Assembly (NCBI GenBank): GCA_904382605.1
Contig: CAJFJA010000003.1
Span: 100,599-164,598, forward strand
DNA from: Candidatus Alloclostridium intestinigallinarum
GTDB lineage: Bacteria > Bacillota > Clostridia > Christensenellales > UBA3700
Direction of reading: 5' to 3'
DNA: 64,000 bases
Positions 9,160-16,795 of the stretch are shown here, piece after piece (position 1 is the stretch's first letter; every line of letters begins with the position of its first letter). The notes beneath the pieces are model-generated. The model did not search any database, had not been told where the DNA came from, and saw only the letters and a list, made by a program, of their open reading frames with translations. Both the position numbers and the translations under genes were made by a program.

Positions 9160-9768
9160 TCAGTACCCTAAATTTTCACCCGCTATTACCACGTGTACCT
9201 CGGTCTGGTATTTGGTGGGGTGGTGGGTTATCGTTGTCACGTTGCAAATGCAGTCGGGGCTGTTGCAGTCCGAGCACCTGCCCGTAACCGAGCAGGGCGT
9301 TTTCTTGTCCAGCCGCTTTGCGTTCAGCGGAGCCGCTATGTTCTTAGCCCTGTCTATCGCCTCTCCCAGGGCGGGTGTTATTTTATTCACGCCTATAATG
9401 TAGATTATTTTCTTCACCCCGAAGCAAAGCGCGCTTACCCTGTTCGCCGCTCCGTCGATATTCACTATTTCGCCGCCTTCCGTCACCGCGTTCGCGGAAG
9501 TTATGTACCAGTCCGCGCCGCCCGCCTTTTGGTAAACATCGCCGCGTTCGCTTTCGGGCACGAGAGAGTGCGCGTACACCTTATGCCCGCCTTCCGCAAG
9601 CCTTTCCAGAATGCCCAAAGAAGCTATCGTCATACTGCCGCCCGAGCCTACGCTTTCGCCCGCGGGTATGAGAGAGCACACGTAATCGGCTGCCTTTTTG
9701 CCGCTTTCGAAGTATACGGGCAGAAAGCCGCGCCTTTTCAGATTCTTCAAAATCTTTTCAATATCCAT
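9160..9768 (-). CDS. LUD-domain protein (LutC/YkgG-like, DUF162)
   Basis: A 202-residue stand-alone LUD-domain protein. It shows the family's glycine-rich loop GESVGSGGSMTIASLG, the central VGVNKI segment and a cysteine-rich C-terminal stretch CSVTGRCSDCNSPDCICN containing five cysteines. Members of this family accompany LutA/LutB in lactate oxidation, but many Clostridia carry solitary copies like this one whose role is not established. No lutA or lutB is in the window. Whether the cysteines bind a metal or cluster here is inference. It is the first gene of a two- or three-gene minus-strand unit with the GDPD and the 40-residue protein. Confidence 0.85.
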   Translation of the reverse strand: MDIEKILKNLKRRGFLPVYFESGKKAADYVCSLIPAGESVGSGGSMTIASLGILERLAEGGHKVYAHSLVPESERGDVYQKAGGADWYITSANAVTEGGEIVNIDGAANRVSALCFGVKKIIYIIGVNKITPALGEAIDRAKNIAAPLNAKRLDKKTPCSVTGRCSDCNSPDCICNVTTITHHPTKYQTEVHVVIAGENLGY

Positions 9769-9801
9769 ATCCGCTGCCTCTTTGTATCCGGTCTTTATTT
9801 A

Positions 9802-9829
9802 ATTGTAGCATTTTTATATAAATATGCAA
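9802..9829 (-). promoter_or_regulatory. Promoter of the LUD-GDPD operon
   Basis: On the minus strand TTGCAT (9829-9824), 16-bp spacer, TACAAT (9807-9802), about 34 bp before the ATG at 9768. Confidence 0.55.
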
Positions 9830-9864
9830 GCATATTTTTCATTTTGATACGAGATTATTTTTTC

Positions 9865-9891
9865 TTGCCAATTCCGCGGTTTTTATATATA
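9865..9891 (+). promoter_or_regulatory. Probable promoter of lepA-hemW
   Basis: TTGCCA (9865-9870) and perfect TATAAT (9886-9891), but the spacer is only 15 bp, so the -35 assignment is uncertain. A consensus AAGGAGG follows before ATG 9912. Confidence 0.45.
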
Positions 9892-9911
9892 ATATTCTTC
9901 AAGGAGGACTT

Positions 9912-11717
9912 ATGCCCGAAAATCAGAAGCATATCAGAAATTTTTGTATCGTGGCGCATATCGACCACGGCAAGTCCACGCTCGCGGACAGGATCATGGA
10001 CCTGACGGGCGCCGTCAGCGCGCGCGAAGCCAAACAGCAGCTGCTTGACAGCATGGACATAGAACGCGAAAGGGGCATAACCATAAAGCTCACCCCCGTA
10101 AGAATGCACTACACTTACGACGGGGAGGAGTATGAACTCAACCTGATAGACACCCCCGGGCACGTGGACTTCACTTACGAAGTGTCGCGCTCGCTCAAAG
10201 CGTGCGAGGGCGCGATTTTAATAGTGGACGCTTCCCAGGGCGTGGAGGCGCAGACGCTTACCAACGTATACCTCGCGCTGGACAACGATCTGGAGATAAT
10301 CCCCGTAATAAACAAGATAGACCTGCCTTCCGCCCGTCCCGACGAGGTGAAGGCGGAGATAGAAGACGTCATAGGTCTGCCGGCGGACGACGCGCCTTTG
10401 ATATCGGCAAAGGAAGGCGTAGGGATAGACAAGGTTCTGGAACAGGTGATAACCCTGCTTCCGCCGCCCAAGGGCGATTTCAACAAGCCGCTGAAAGCGC
10501 TCATTTTCGATTCCTTCTACGACAGCTACAAGGGCGCGATATCCATTATCCGCGTGTTCGACGGCTGCGTGAGGGCGGGCGACAAGATAAAGATGATGGC
10601 GACGGGCGCGACTTTCGACGTGACGGAAGTGGGATACTTCACCCCCGGTTCCACACAGGCGGAAAGCCTGGGCGCGGGCGACGTGGGCTATCTGTGCGCG
10701 AGCATAAAAAACGTGTCCGACACCAAGGTGGGCGACACCATAACGCTTGCAAACAACCCCACGGCGGAAGCTCTCCCCGGCTTCAAGGAAGCGGAACCCA
10801 TGGTCTTTTCGGGCGTGTATCCGGCGGACGGCGCACGCTATGACGATTTGAAAGAGGCTCTTGAAAAACTCAAACTCAACGACGCCGCCCTTTTCTACGA
10901 GCCGGAAGTTTCCGTCGCGCTCGGCTTCGGCTTCCGCTGCGGTTTTCTGGGTCTTCTGCATATGGAGATTATCGAGGAGCGGCTGGAGAGGGAATTCGAC
11001 CTCGACCTTATCACCACCGCGCCGAGCGTATCCTACCGCGTAGTCACGACCAAGGGCGAAACGCTGGAAATATCCAACCCCACCGCTCTTCCCAATATGA
11101 GCGAGGTGGACCATCTGGAAGAACCCATGGTAAAGGCATCGATTTACACTCCGCCAGAGTACGTGGGCACAATAATGGAGCTTTGCCAGGACAAGCGCGG
11201 CAGTTTTATCAATATGACGTATATCGAAACCACGCGCGTGCTTTTGGAATACGAAATGCCGCTGGGCGAGATTATCTACGACTTTTTCGACAGTCTGAAA
11301 TCGCGGAGCAAGGGCTATGCGAGCCTTGATTACGAGATGAACGGCTACAAGAAAAGCGACCTTGTGAAGATGGATATTCTGCTTAACGGAGAAGTGTGCG
11401 ACGCTCTCAGCCTGATTATCCACCGCGACAAGGCGTATGCGCGCGGCAGGGCGATAGCGGAAAAATTAAAGGACGTAATTCCGCGCCAGCAGTTTGAAAT
11501 TCCCATTCAGGCGGCAATCGGCGGTAAGGTCATCGCGCGCGAAACCGTCAAGGCGGTCAGAAAGGACGTGCTCGCAAAATGCTACGGCGGCGACATCACC
11601 AGAAAGAAAAAGCTGCTTGAAAAGCAGAAAGAGGGCAAAAAGCGCATGAGACAGATAGGCTCGGTGGAAGTCCCCAGCGAGGCGTTTATGACCATTCTGA
11701 AATTCGACGGCAAGTAA
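9912..11717 (+). CDS. lepA: Elongation factor 4 (LepA), ribosome-associated translational GTPase
   Basis: A 601-residue LepA, the standard length. It binds ribosomes and back-translocates or aids initiation. G1 is [13 protein letters not shown], the switch II/G3 motif is DTPGHVDF and G4 is NKIDLP. The characteristic C-terminal domain unique to LepA is present, including the region ending [20 protein letters not shown]. The start ATG has the consensus AAGGAGG site. hemW begins two bases after the stop. In Bacillus the order is lepA-hemW-hrcA-grpE-dnaK; here hrcA is about 43 kb away. Confidence 0.97.
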   Translation: MPENQKHIRNFCIVAHIDHGKSTLADRIMDLTGAVSAREAKQQLLDSMDIERERGITIKLTPVRMHYTYDGEEYELNLIDTPGHVDFTYEVSRSLKACEGAILIVDASQGVEAQTLTNVYLALDNDLEIIPVINKIDLPSARPDEVKAEIEDVIGLPADDAPLISAKEGVGIDKVLEQVITLLPPPKGDFNKPLKALIFDSFYDSYKGAISIIRVFDGCVRAGDKIKMMATGATFDVTEVGYFTPGSTQAESLGAGDVGYLCASIKNVSDTKVGDTITLANNPTAEALPGFKEAEPMVFSGVYPADGARYDDLKEALEKLKLNDAALFYEPEVSVALGFGFRCGFLGLLHMEIIEERLEREFDLDLITTAPSVSYRVVTTKGETLEISNPTALPNMSEVDHLEEPMVKASIYTPPEYVGTIMELCQDKRGSFINMTYIETTRVLLEYEMPLGEIIYDFFDSLKSRSKGYASLDYEMNGYKKSDLVKMDILLNGEVCDALSLIIHRDKAYARGRAIAEKLKDVIPRQQFEIPIQAAIGGKVIARETVKAVRKDVLAKCYGGDITRKKKLLEKQKEGKKRMRQIGSVEVPSEAFMTILKFDGK

Positions 11718-11718
11718 A

Positions 11719-12810
11719 ATGGGCTTCGGGCTTTATATCCACATTCCCTTTTGCAGAAAAATTTGCGCGTATTGCGACTTTTACAGGGGCGTTTACGATG
11801 AAAAAAAGGCGGAAAAGTATCCGCACGCCCTCGGCGCGGACGCGGAAGATTTCGTAAAAAAGTATTCTCTTACGGGGGAAGCCGATACCGTGTATATAGG
11901 CGGCGGCACCCCCACCGTTTTGCCCCGCGGTTATCTGGGAGCCGCCCTAACAATGATAAAAAAGCATATCCGTATAGCGGAAGGGGCGGAGTTTTCCTGC
12001 GAGGGCAACCCCGAATCTTTTACCGACAAAAAGGCGGAGGAGTTGAAGGCGCTGGGCGTGAACAGAGTTTCGCTGGGCGTGCAGTCGCTTTCCGATAAAA
12101 CGCTGTCCGCACTCGGCAGAATCCACGGCGCTAAGGAGGCGAAAAAGGCGGTAGGACGCGCGGCGGGTTGCGGCTTCCGCGTGAGCGCGGATATTATGCT
12201 GGGCGTGCCGTACCAGACGGAAGCGGACGTGCGCGAATTTGCCGCGGTAATGCGCTCTCTGGGCGCGGAGCACCTGTCCGCATATATGCTTACCATAAGC
12301 GAAGGCACTCCGCTTGCAGATATGGTGCGGCGCGGAGAGTTTTCTCCCGACGACGACCGCTCGGCGGACTTGTATTCGGCATTCCACGATGCCGCGGCGC
12401 AAGCCGGATACGCGCGCTACGAGGTGAGCAACTGGGCGCTCCCCGGCAGAGAGTGCAGGCACAATATCAAGTATTGGACGGGCGGCGATTACGCCGGACT
12501 GGGCGCGGGGGCTTATTCCAAGGTCGGCGGTTGCCGCTTCCATACCGCTCCCGACGCAAACGCGTACGTAGGCGGTAATATTGCGCGTATAACCGATGAG
12601 GTCATGACGGAAAAACAGCTTGCCGCGGAAAAAGCCGTGTTCGGCTTGCGCACGCGCTTGGGCGTGGATAAAAACACGCTTTCCGCCGCGGGCATAGACC
12701 TTGAAAAACTGCTCAAAACCCCTTATTTCACTTTTGACGGCAACGCCCTGCATATCAAAGACGAATATCTGCTTACCTCCGACGGTATAGTCATTAAATA
12801 TATTTTATAG
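11719..12810 (+). CDS. hemW: HemW, radical SAM heme chaperone (coproporphyrinogen III oxidase-like)
   Basis: A 363-residue radical SAM protein of the HemW/HemN-like family. The 4Fe-4S motif C12-x3-C16-x2-C19 occurs in IPFCRKICAYCDF, and a glycine-rich SAM-binding stretch YIGGGTPTVLP follows. The C-terminal HemN-like domain is present but slightly short. HemW proteins deliver heme and are not true coproporphyrinogen oxidases; the true HemN has an extra upstream cysteine region that is absent here. The start codon is almost directly adjacent to the lepA stop, a conserved pair in Firmicutes, and translation is probably coupled. A 160-bp palindromic element begins immediately after the stop. Confidence 0.92.
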   Translation: MGFGLYIHIPFCRKICAYCDFYRGVYDEKKAEKYPHALGADAEDFVKKYSLTGEADTVYIGGGTPTVLPRGYLGAALTMIKKHIRIAEGAEFSCEGNPESFTDKKAEELKALGVNRVSLGVQSLSDKTLSALGRIHGAKEAKKAVGRAAGCGFRVSADIMLGVPYQTEADVREFAAVMRSLGAEHLSAYMLTISEGTPLADMVRRGEFSPDDDRSADLYSAFHDAAAQAGYARYEVSNWALPGRECRHNIKYWTGGDYAGLGAGAYSKVGGCRFHTAPDANAYVGGNIARITDEVMTEKQLAAEKAVFGLRTRLGVDKNTLSAAGIDLEKLLKTPYFTFDGNALHIKDEYLLTSDGIVIKYIL

Positions 12811-12970
12811 TGTCCGCAGTATCCGCGGCAAAACGCTTTGATAGCAATCTTTTCGCCTCCTTTGCACAACGCCTCGCTCGACGTAGCGCTGCTACGACTT
12901 CACTCGGTGTTGCGCAAATGCGTACAAAAATCTTTGCTCTGAAAACGCTTTACCGCGGATACTGCGGACA
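12811..12970. repeat. 160-bp ERIC-like imperfect palindrome with perfect 18-bp inverted ends
   Basis: The ends TGTCCGCAGTATCCGCGG (12811-12828) and its exact reverse complement (12953-12970) flank an imperfect palindrome. An inner stem TTTGCACAACGC / GTGTTGCGCAAA encloses the core CGTAGC-GCT-GCTACG. The inner 120 bp is homologous to each 159-bp unit at 18286-18797 and to 36527-36660. It starts one base after the hemW stop and lies in a convergent intergenic space. It contains no gene of its own. Confidence 0.85.
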
Positions 12971-13003
12971 CAAGAAGAATTTGTATGCATAAATGCGTTA
13001 TAT

Positions 13004-13037
13004 GCAAAAAGTCCCGCAAAACTGCGGAACTTTTTGC
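13004..13037. terminator. Bidirectional hairpin terminator
   Basis: GCAAAAAGT-C-CCGCA (13004-13017) pairs with TGCGG-A-ACTTTTTGC (13024-13037), giving A-rich and T-rich flanks within the stem. It would serve the minus-strand zinc-ribbon gene ending at 13061 and transcripts leaving hemW. Confidence 0.65.
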
Positions 13038-13060
13038 TTTGTGACTTTGTTTACCTTATT

Positions 13061-13207
13061 TTACATGGTTTTGGTAAAGCTGGTGTTGTGGCAGTTGGGG
13101 CAGGGAGGCATCTTGTCCCTGTCGCCCAAAGTCACGTCAAAGCCGCACTTGGTGCAGCTGTACTCGCCCTTGCCGGGCTTTTCACCCGTATTTACGGTAT
13201 GTGCCAT
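13061..13207 (-). CDS. Zinc-ribbon microprotein, 48 residues
   Basis: A minus-strand frame of 48 codons (ATG at 13207, TAA ending at 13061) preceded by a strong ribosome site, CCGGAGGTAAATT. It begins MAHTVNTGEKPGKGEYSC and contains two CxxC knuckles, CTKCG and CPNCH, separated by 15 residues, then ends TSFTKTM. This is the layout of a rubredoxin-like or zinc-ribbon domain; similar small zinc-ribbon proteins of unknown role are common in Firmicutes. It probably binds one zinc (or iron) through the four cysteines. The hairpin at 13004-13037 lies just downstream. It was too short to be found by a length-filtered search, but the ribosome site and cysteine pattern support it well. Confidence 0.8.
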   Translation of the reverse strand: MAHTVNTGEKPGKGEYSCTKCGFDVTLGDRDKMPPCPNCHNTSFTKTM

Positions 13208-13348
13208 AATTTACCTCCGGATATATGATTTTCGGGCGGAGCAAAGACCGCCTGCGCCGTTTTTGCCGCGTCCTTTTTTATTATGGCTTAACGGGAGTAA
13301 GAATATACGCGCGCTTTTTCCGCGTTTGAAAAGCGGGCGGACATATTC

Positions 13349-13378
13349 TTGTCGTTTTCAGCATAATTGTGTTATAAT
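13349..13378 (+). promoter_or_regulatory. Promoter positioned for a leaderless mRNA
   Basis: TTGTCG (13349-13354), 18-bp spacer, perfect TATAAT (13373-13378), then only six bases before ATG 13385. A start site about seven bases after the -10 would fall on the A of the ATG, and no ribosome site exists. Confidence 0.6.
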
Positions 13379-13384
13379 AAACTT

Positions 13385-14764
13385 ATGGCGCGGCCTTACG
13401 GTGAAGGAATAGTATTCAATATACTCATGAAAGTGATATACATTGCCTATCTGGCGATGTATATGGCTTACGCCGTGCTGAACTATATCGCAGAAACGGG
13501 TAACGACCTTGTCAACTTCATAGTCATTTCCTTTATCTCCGTTTCCATAGTCATTTTCATCATAGCAAACGTAATGGACTGGGTGTACAAGAACGCCGAC
13601 GCGCGCTCCAAGATAAAGGTGCGGCTGCACACCTTGCGCAACGTGTTCAAAATAATCAAGGTGGGCGTAACCATTCTGGTTCTTGCCCAGACGATTACCG
13701 ACGACAGTTGGAACGCGCTGACCATAACCATGCTCGTAATATCCCTGCCTACCAGCCTTCTCTGGCTGTTGGGCGAATATATCTACGTCGCGGTAAAGGG
13801 GATATTCCACCGCGGCGGAAAAGCCCAGTCGGAAGATACCGACGAGGAATACGACGACATAAAGCGCGTAACGCCCGTGCACGATACCATTGAAAGGGTG
13901 AAGCAGTTTGCCGAATCCGAACTGATAGTCATGCGCCCGCACGAGGTGGATTACGATTCGGACGAGGAAGAGGACGTGGAGGACAGATACCTGGGTTACG
14001 AGGAGGACGACGACTATTCCTATCCGCCTTCGCCGCGAGCGGCCCTGCAGCCGTCGCATGGGGAGTATATTCCCGAAAGACGCGCATATCCGGAATACGA
14101 GGGAATATTCACCATAGAGGCGATGCCGATGACGGAAGACGCGCACGATTTCAGCGTGGAAGAATACGATATGAATGCCGTTCTCGGGAGCGGAAGCAAG
14201 GAACAATGCGGCGGAGAAAACGCGGACGTTCCGCCTGCGGACGGCGGAAAACAGCGCGCTGAGGACGGAGATACGCCCGCGGAAGGGGGCGGCGCTTCCA
14301 TGGCAGAGCCTGCGCCGCAGAACGGACAGATAAAAGTCGATGAAGAAACAACCGCGCAAACCGTGCCGGAAGATATTTTTGAAGATATGATACCCGGACA
14401 GGCGGCAGAAGGCGTTTCCGGAGAGGCGGTACCCGAACAGGTCGCGCAAGATAAGCCGGAAGAGTCTGCGCCCGAACAGGTCGCGCAAGATAAACCGGAA
14501 GAGTCTGCGCCCGTACAGGCGGCGGAAGATACGGCGGAAGAGATAGCCACCGTACAGGCGGCGGAAGATACGGCGGAAGAGATAGCGCCCGTGCAGGCGG
14601 CGGAAGATAAGGCGGAAGAGATAGCCACCGTGCAGGCGGCGGAAGATACGGCGGAAGAGATAGCCTCCGTACAGGCGGCGGAAGATAATTCCGGAGAGAG
14701 CGAGGAAGAGCCTGCTTTTGAACGTAAGTTAAATCAGACTGACGAAGATAAAGGGGAAGAGTAG
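13385..14764 (+). CDS. Four-helix membrane protein with long acidic 13-residue repeat tail
   Basis: I do not recognise a family. The 459-residue product has four predicted membrane segments (about residues 12-34, 41-62, 86-103 and 109-130), then a very acidic region and finally eight tandem 13-residue repeats from about residue 338. The units vary as EQVAQDKPEESAP and VQAAEDTAEEIAT. The tail should be cytosolic, highly negative and disordered or helical. The start is placed at ATG 13385, six bases after a TATAAT, without a ribosome site; an alternative GTG at 13367 lies inside the -10 and is unlikely. The gene is flanked by a 13.0-kb zinc-ribbon gene and a convergent M28 peptidase, giving no functional hint. 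A bidirectional terminator follows. Confidence 0.7.
   Translation: MARPYGEGIVFNILMKVIYIAYLAMYMAYAVLNYIAETGNDLVNFIVISFISVSIVIFIIANVMDWVYKNADARSKIKVRLHTLRNVFKIIKVGVTILVLAQTITDDSWNALTITMLVISLPTSLLWLLGEYIYVAVKGIFHRGGKAQSEDTDEEYDDIKRVTPVHDTIERVKQFAESELIVMRPHEVDYDSDEEEDVEDRYLGYEEDDDYSYPPSPRAALQPSHGEYIPERRAYPEYEGIFTIEAMPMTEDAHDFSVEEYDMNAVLGSGSKEQCGGENADVPPADGGKQRAEDGDTPAEGGGASMAEPAPQNGQIKVDEETTAQTVPEDIFEDMIPGQAAEGVSGEAVPEQVAQDKPEESAPEQVAQDKPEESAPVQAAEDTAEEIATVQAAEDTAEEIAPVQAAEDKAEEIATVQAAEDTAEEIASVQAAEDNSGESEEEPAFERKLNQTDEDKGEE
14396..14707 (+). repeat. 39-bp tandem repeat, eight units, inside a coding region
   Basis: Eight 39-bp units encode the 13-residue repeats of the acidic membrane protein. 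Units 4-7 are almost identical (VQAAEDTAEEIA) and units 2-3 almost identical (EQVAQDKPEESAP), pointing to recent expansion of two unit types. Confidence 0.85.
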
Positions 14765-14784
14765 CGGATTCGGACTCGAAAAAA

Positions 14785-14811
14785 GCCGCCCTGCCATAAA
14801 TGCGGGACGGC
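14785..14811. terminator. Bidirectional terminator between convergent genes
   Basis: AAAA-GCCGCCCTGC / GCGGGACGGC-TGTTTT, with G-T wobble pairs, between the acidic membrane protein (plus) and the M28 peptidase (minus). Confidence 0.7.
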
Positions 14812-14841
14812 TGTTTTGTTTTTCCGTTACGGTTTTCCGGT

Positions 14842-16104
14842 TTATTCTTCCGACGGCGCGTCGCTCGTTTCGGCGGAAGCAAATCCGTTTTTATCGAATT
14901 CTTCTATAAATTCCAGCGTTATATCGAACACTTTGGAAAGACATTCGGGACTCAGGTTGTCGTAGTTGTCAAGGCGCGTGTGGTAGTATTTGTCCACTTC
15001 CGGATTCATCGCGGCTACTGACGTCGCGCGGTAACCGCCCTTGGAAAACGCCGCGGCGTCGGTTGCGCCCGCGAATACCGAGCCGAATTTCAAATCCATA
15101 CCGTGGCGCGCGGCGCACTTTTTGTATATTTCGCACGCTGCCCGGTCGTTTTTCACCGTTCCGTTCAGATCGCGGTCGTATATGCCCAGATATTCCAGCT
15201 CGCGCAGAGTTTCATAGGTGATGAACACCGTTTCCACGTTTTCTTCGCGCGCATAGTCGGGGTGCTGTTTTACGAACGCGGTCGCTCCGCGCAGACCCGC
15301 TTCTTCCGAACCGGTGATGAGCGCCACCACTTCCGTGTTTTCCAGGCGTATGCCGTTATCCTTCAAAGCCTTTACCGCGGCTATCGCCATGTAGCAGGCG
15401 GTGAGGTTGTCGTTTGCGCCGGGCACTACTTTGCGCGTGTCGGCAAACAGCCAGAAGGCGAGGAAGAAGGGCACGAATACGATGCCCGCAATGCCTATCC
15501 AAAGGCAGTTGCCCGTAACCATTCCGAAAGGACCGCACAGCACGCACGCAGCCAGGGCGATTGCGAACATATAAACGACGCCCAGAATCACCAGAATTAT
15601 GGAAGACAGGAACATCTTGTAACCGCCGATATAGTGCCAGTGCCACTCGTAAACGGCGTCGGAGTGCCCGTTGATTATTATGCGGCGTCTGACTTCGCCG
15701 GAAGGGGAATACGTACCCATTACGTTGCCCGATTCCCGTTTGTCGAAAAGCGGGTCGAGGAAGGGCGCGTACAGCACGAATTGGAATATCATGGGTACGA
15801 GCGAGAGCAATATGCACACGAATACCATAACCGGCGACAGGAAGTAGATGGGCACCGCCAGGGTCATGAACACCGCCACAAAGTACGTCCAGCCGAAAAA
15901 GGCGTGGGGCGCCACTTTGAATTTGTCGCGGTCCACTTTGTCGCACGTTTCGCCCAGCTGGTCCGCCATGTAGTCAAGGGCTTTGTTCTCGCCCTCGCTG
16001 CCCGGGTCGCGGTCGCCGAAGTTTACGATGACGTTCTTAATCTCGTCGCATATGTAGGAAACGCTTTTTTCGCGCTCCTCCGCCGGAATTTCCGTTACTT
16101 TCAT
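14842..16104 (-). CDS. M28-family zinc peptidase interrupted by four predicted membrane helices
   Basis: A 420-residue M28-type aminopeptidase-like protein. Metal and catalytic motifs are in order: H147 in INGHSDAVYEW, D232 in PGANDNLTA, the catalytic/metal pair E267-E268 in TGSEEAGLRG, an aspartate in GATDAAAF and the final histidine in KYYHTRLDN. Hydrophobic stretches at about 71-90, 91-112, 164-190 and 198-222 predict two helical hairpins, the second lying between the first two metal ligands, so the soluble fold would have to assemble around membrane segments. ATG 16104 is preferred over the upstream 16134 because of the GGAGGACGTACT ribosome site. Substrate unknown. Confidence 0.8.
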   Translation of the reverse strand: MKVTEIPAEEREKSVSYICDEIKNVIVNFGDRDPGSEGENKALDYMADQLGETCDKVDRDKFKVAPHAFFGWTYFVAVFMTLAVPIYFLSPVMVFVCILLSLVPMIFQFVLYAPFLDPLFDKRESGNVMGTYSPSGEVRRRIIINGHSDAVYEWHWHYIGGYKMFLSSIILVILGVVYMFAIALAACVLCGPFGMVTGNCLWIGIAGIVFVPFFLAFWLFADTRKVVPGANDNLTACYMAIAAVKALKDNGIRLENTEVVALITGSEEAGLRGATAFVKQHPDYAREENVETVFITYETLRELEYLGIYDRDLNGTVKNDRAACEIYKKCAARHGMDLKFGSVFAGATDAAAFSKGGYRATSVAAMNPEVDKYYHTRLDNYDNLSPECLSKVFDITLEFIEEFDKNGFASAETSDAPSEE

Positions 16105-16132
16105 AGTACGTCCTCCGAAATAAACTGATATC

Positions 16133-16161
16133 ATTATACAACATTATGACGGATATGTCCA
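16133..16161 (-). promoter_or_regulatory. Promoter of the M28 peptidase gene
   Basis: Minus strand TGGACA (16161-16156), 17-bp spacer, perfect TATAAT (16138-16133), about 29 bp before ATG 16104. Confidence 0.65.
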
Positions 16162-16232
16162 TACCCAAAACGCAATTTACATTTATTTTCCGCAAAAAAA
16201 AGTAAATTCGGCAGTCTGTTTTCTTCATTTGC

Positions 16233-16260
16233 TTGTCAAAGGCGGTGAAATGTGTAATAA
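16233..16260 (+). promoter_or_regulatory. Probable promoter of the small lipoprotein gene
   Basis: TTGTCA (16233-16238), 16-bp spacer, TAATAA (16255-16260), 18 bp before ATG 16279 with its GGAGGAG site. Confidence 0.45.
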
Positions 16261-16278
16261 TTGTAACGCGGAGGAGTT

Positions 16279-16638
16279 ATGAAGAAAAAGGTTGTTTTTA
16301 TCGCCGCTTTGATATGCGTTGCGCTCCTGCTTGCCGCCTGCACTCCGGACGGCGGGGAACTGCGCGAGGCGTATAAAGGCGCGGGATACGACTTTCAGCC
16401 TTTCGATATATCCGCCGCCCACGTGGAAGAGTACGAACTTTCCGATTACTTTTCCGCAGTAAAGGGCGCGAACTCCGACCCGAAAACGGTTTACGTTCTG
16501 TTCTTCGCCACGCTGGGCGAGGCGCGCAGATATGTTGAAGAACATTCCGGAAGCGGAAATATGCCCAATCTTTCGCGTTCGGGAAGACTGGTGGCGTTCG
16601 GGGCGGCGGAAGCCGTAAGCATAGCCGTCGGCAGCTGA
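16279..16638 (+). CDS. Small secreted lipoprotein of unknown function
   Basis: A 119-residue protein with a lipoprotein signal: MKKKVV start, hydrophobic core and lipobox LLAAC, cleavage before C21. The mature part, about 99 residues, shows no motif that I recognise; it contains a YVLFFATLGEARRYVEE helix-like stretch and ends in a small-residue segment (GAAEAVSIAVGS). The ATG follows GCGGAGGAGTT, a strong ribosome site. The gene is divergent from the M28 peptidase and followed by the PTS-EIIC-like gene after 157 bp. It should be anchored on the outer face of the cell membrane. No function is proposed. Confidence 0.75.
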   Translation: MKKKVVFIAALICVALLLAACTPDGGELREAYKGAGYDFQPFDISAAHVEEYELSDYFSAVKGANSDPKTVYVLFFATLGEARRYVEEHSGSGNMPNLSRSGRLVAFGAAEAVSIAVGS

Positions 16639-16795
16639 CTGCCGCAAATCCATTTGTAAAATACCGCGTTTTGCGCGGTAAAAATATTGTTGTCTAAGTA
16701 AGTTTCGGAGTAATGAAAAGGATATTGCGTCCGGAATAAAGCCTTTTGTGCGCGGCAAATAATTGTGCACCAGTATGGTTTTAAGAGGACGTTTT

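Noticed and set aside
16662..16680. TACCGCG-TTTTG-CGCGGTA hairpin as terminator of the lipoprotein gene
   Set aside because: It is followed by AAAA rather than T on the plus strand; only the minus strand would have a T tail and no minus-strand gene is there. Left out of the features.
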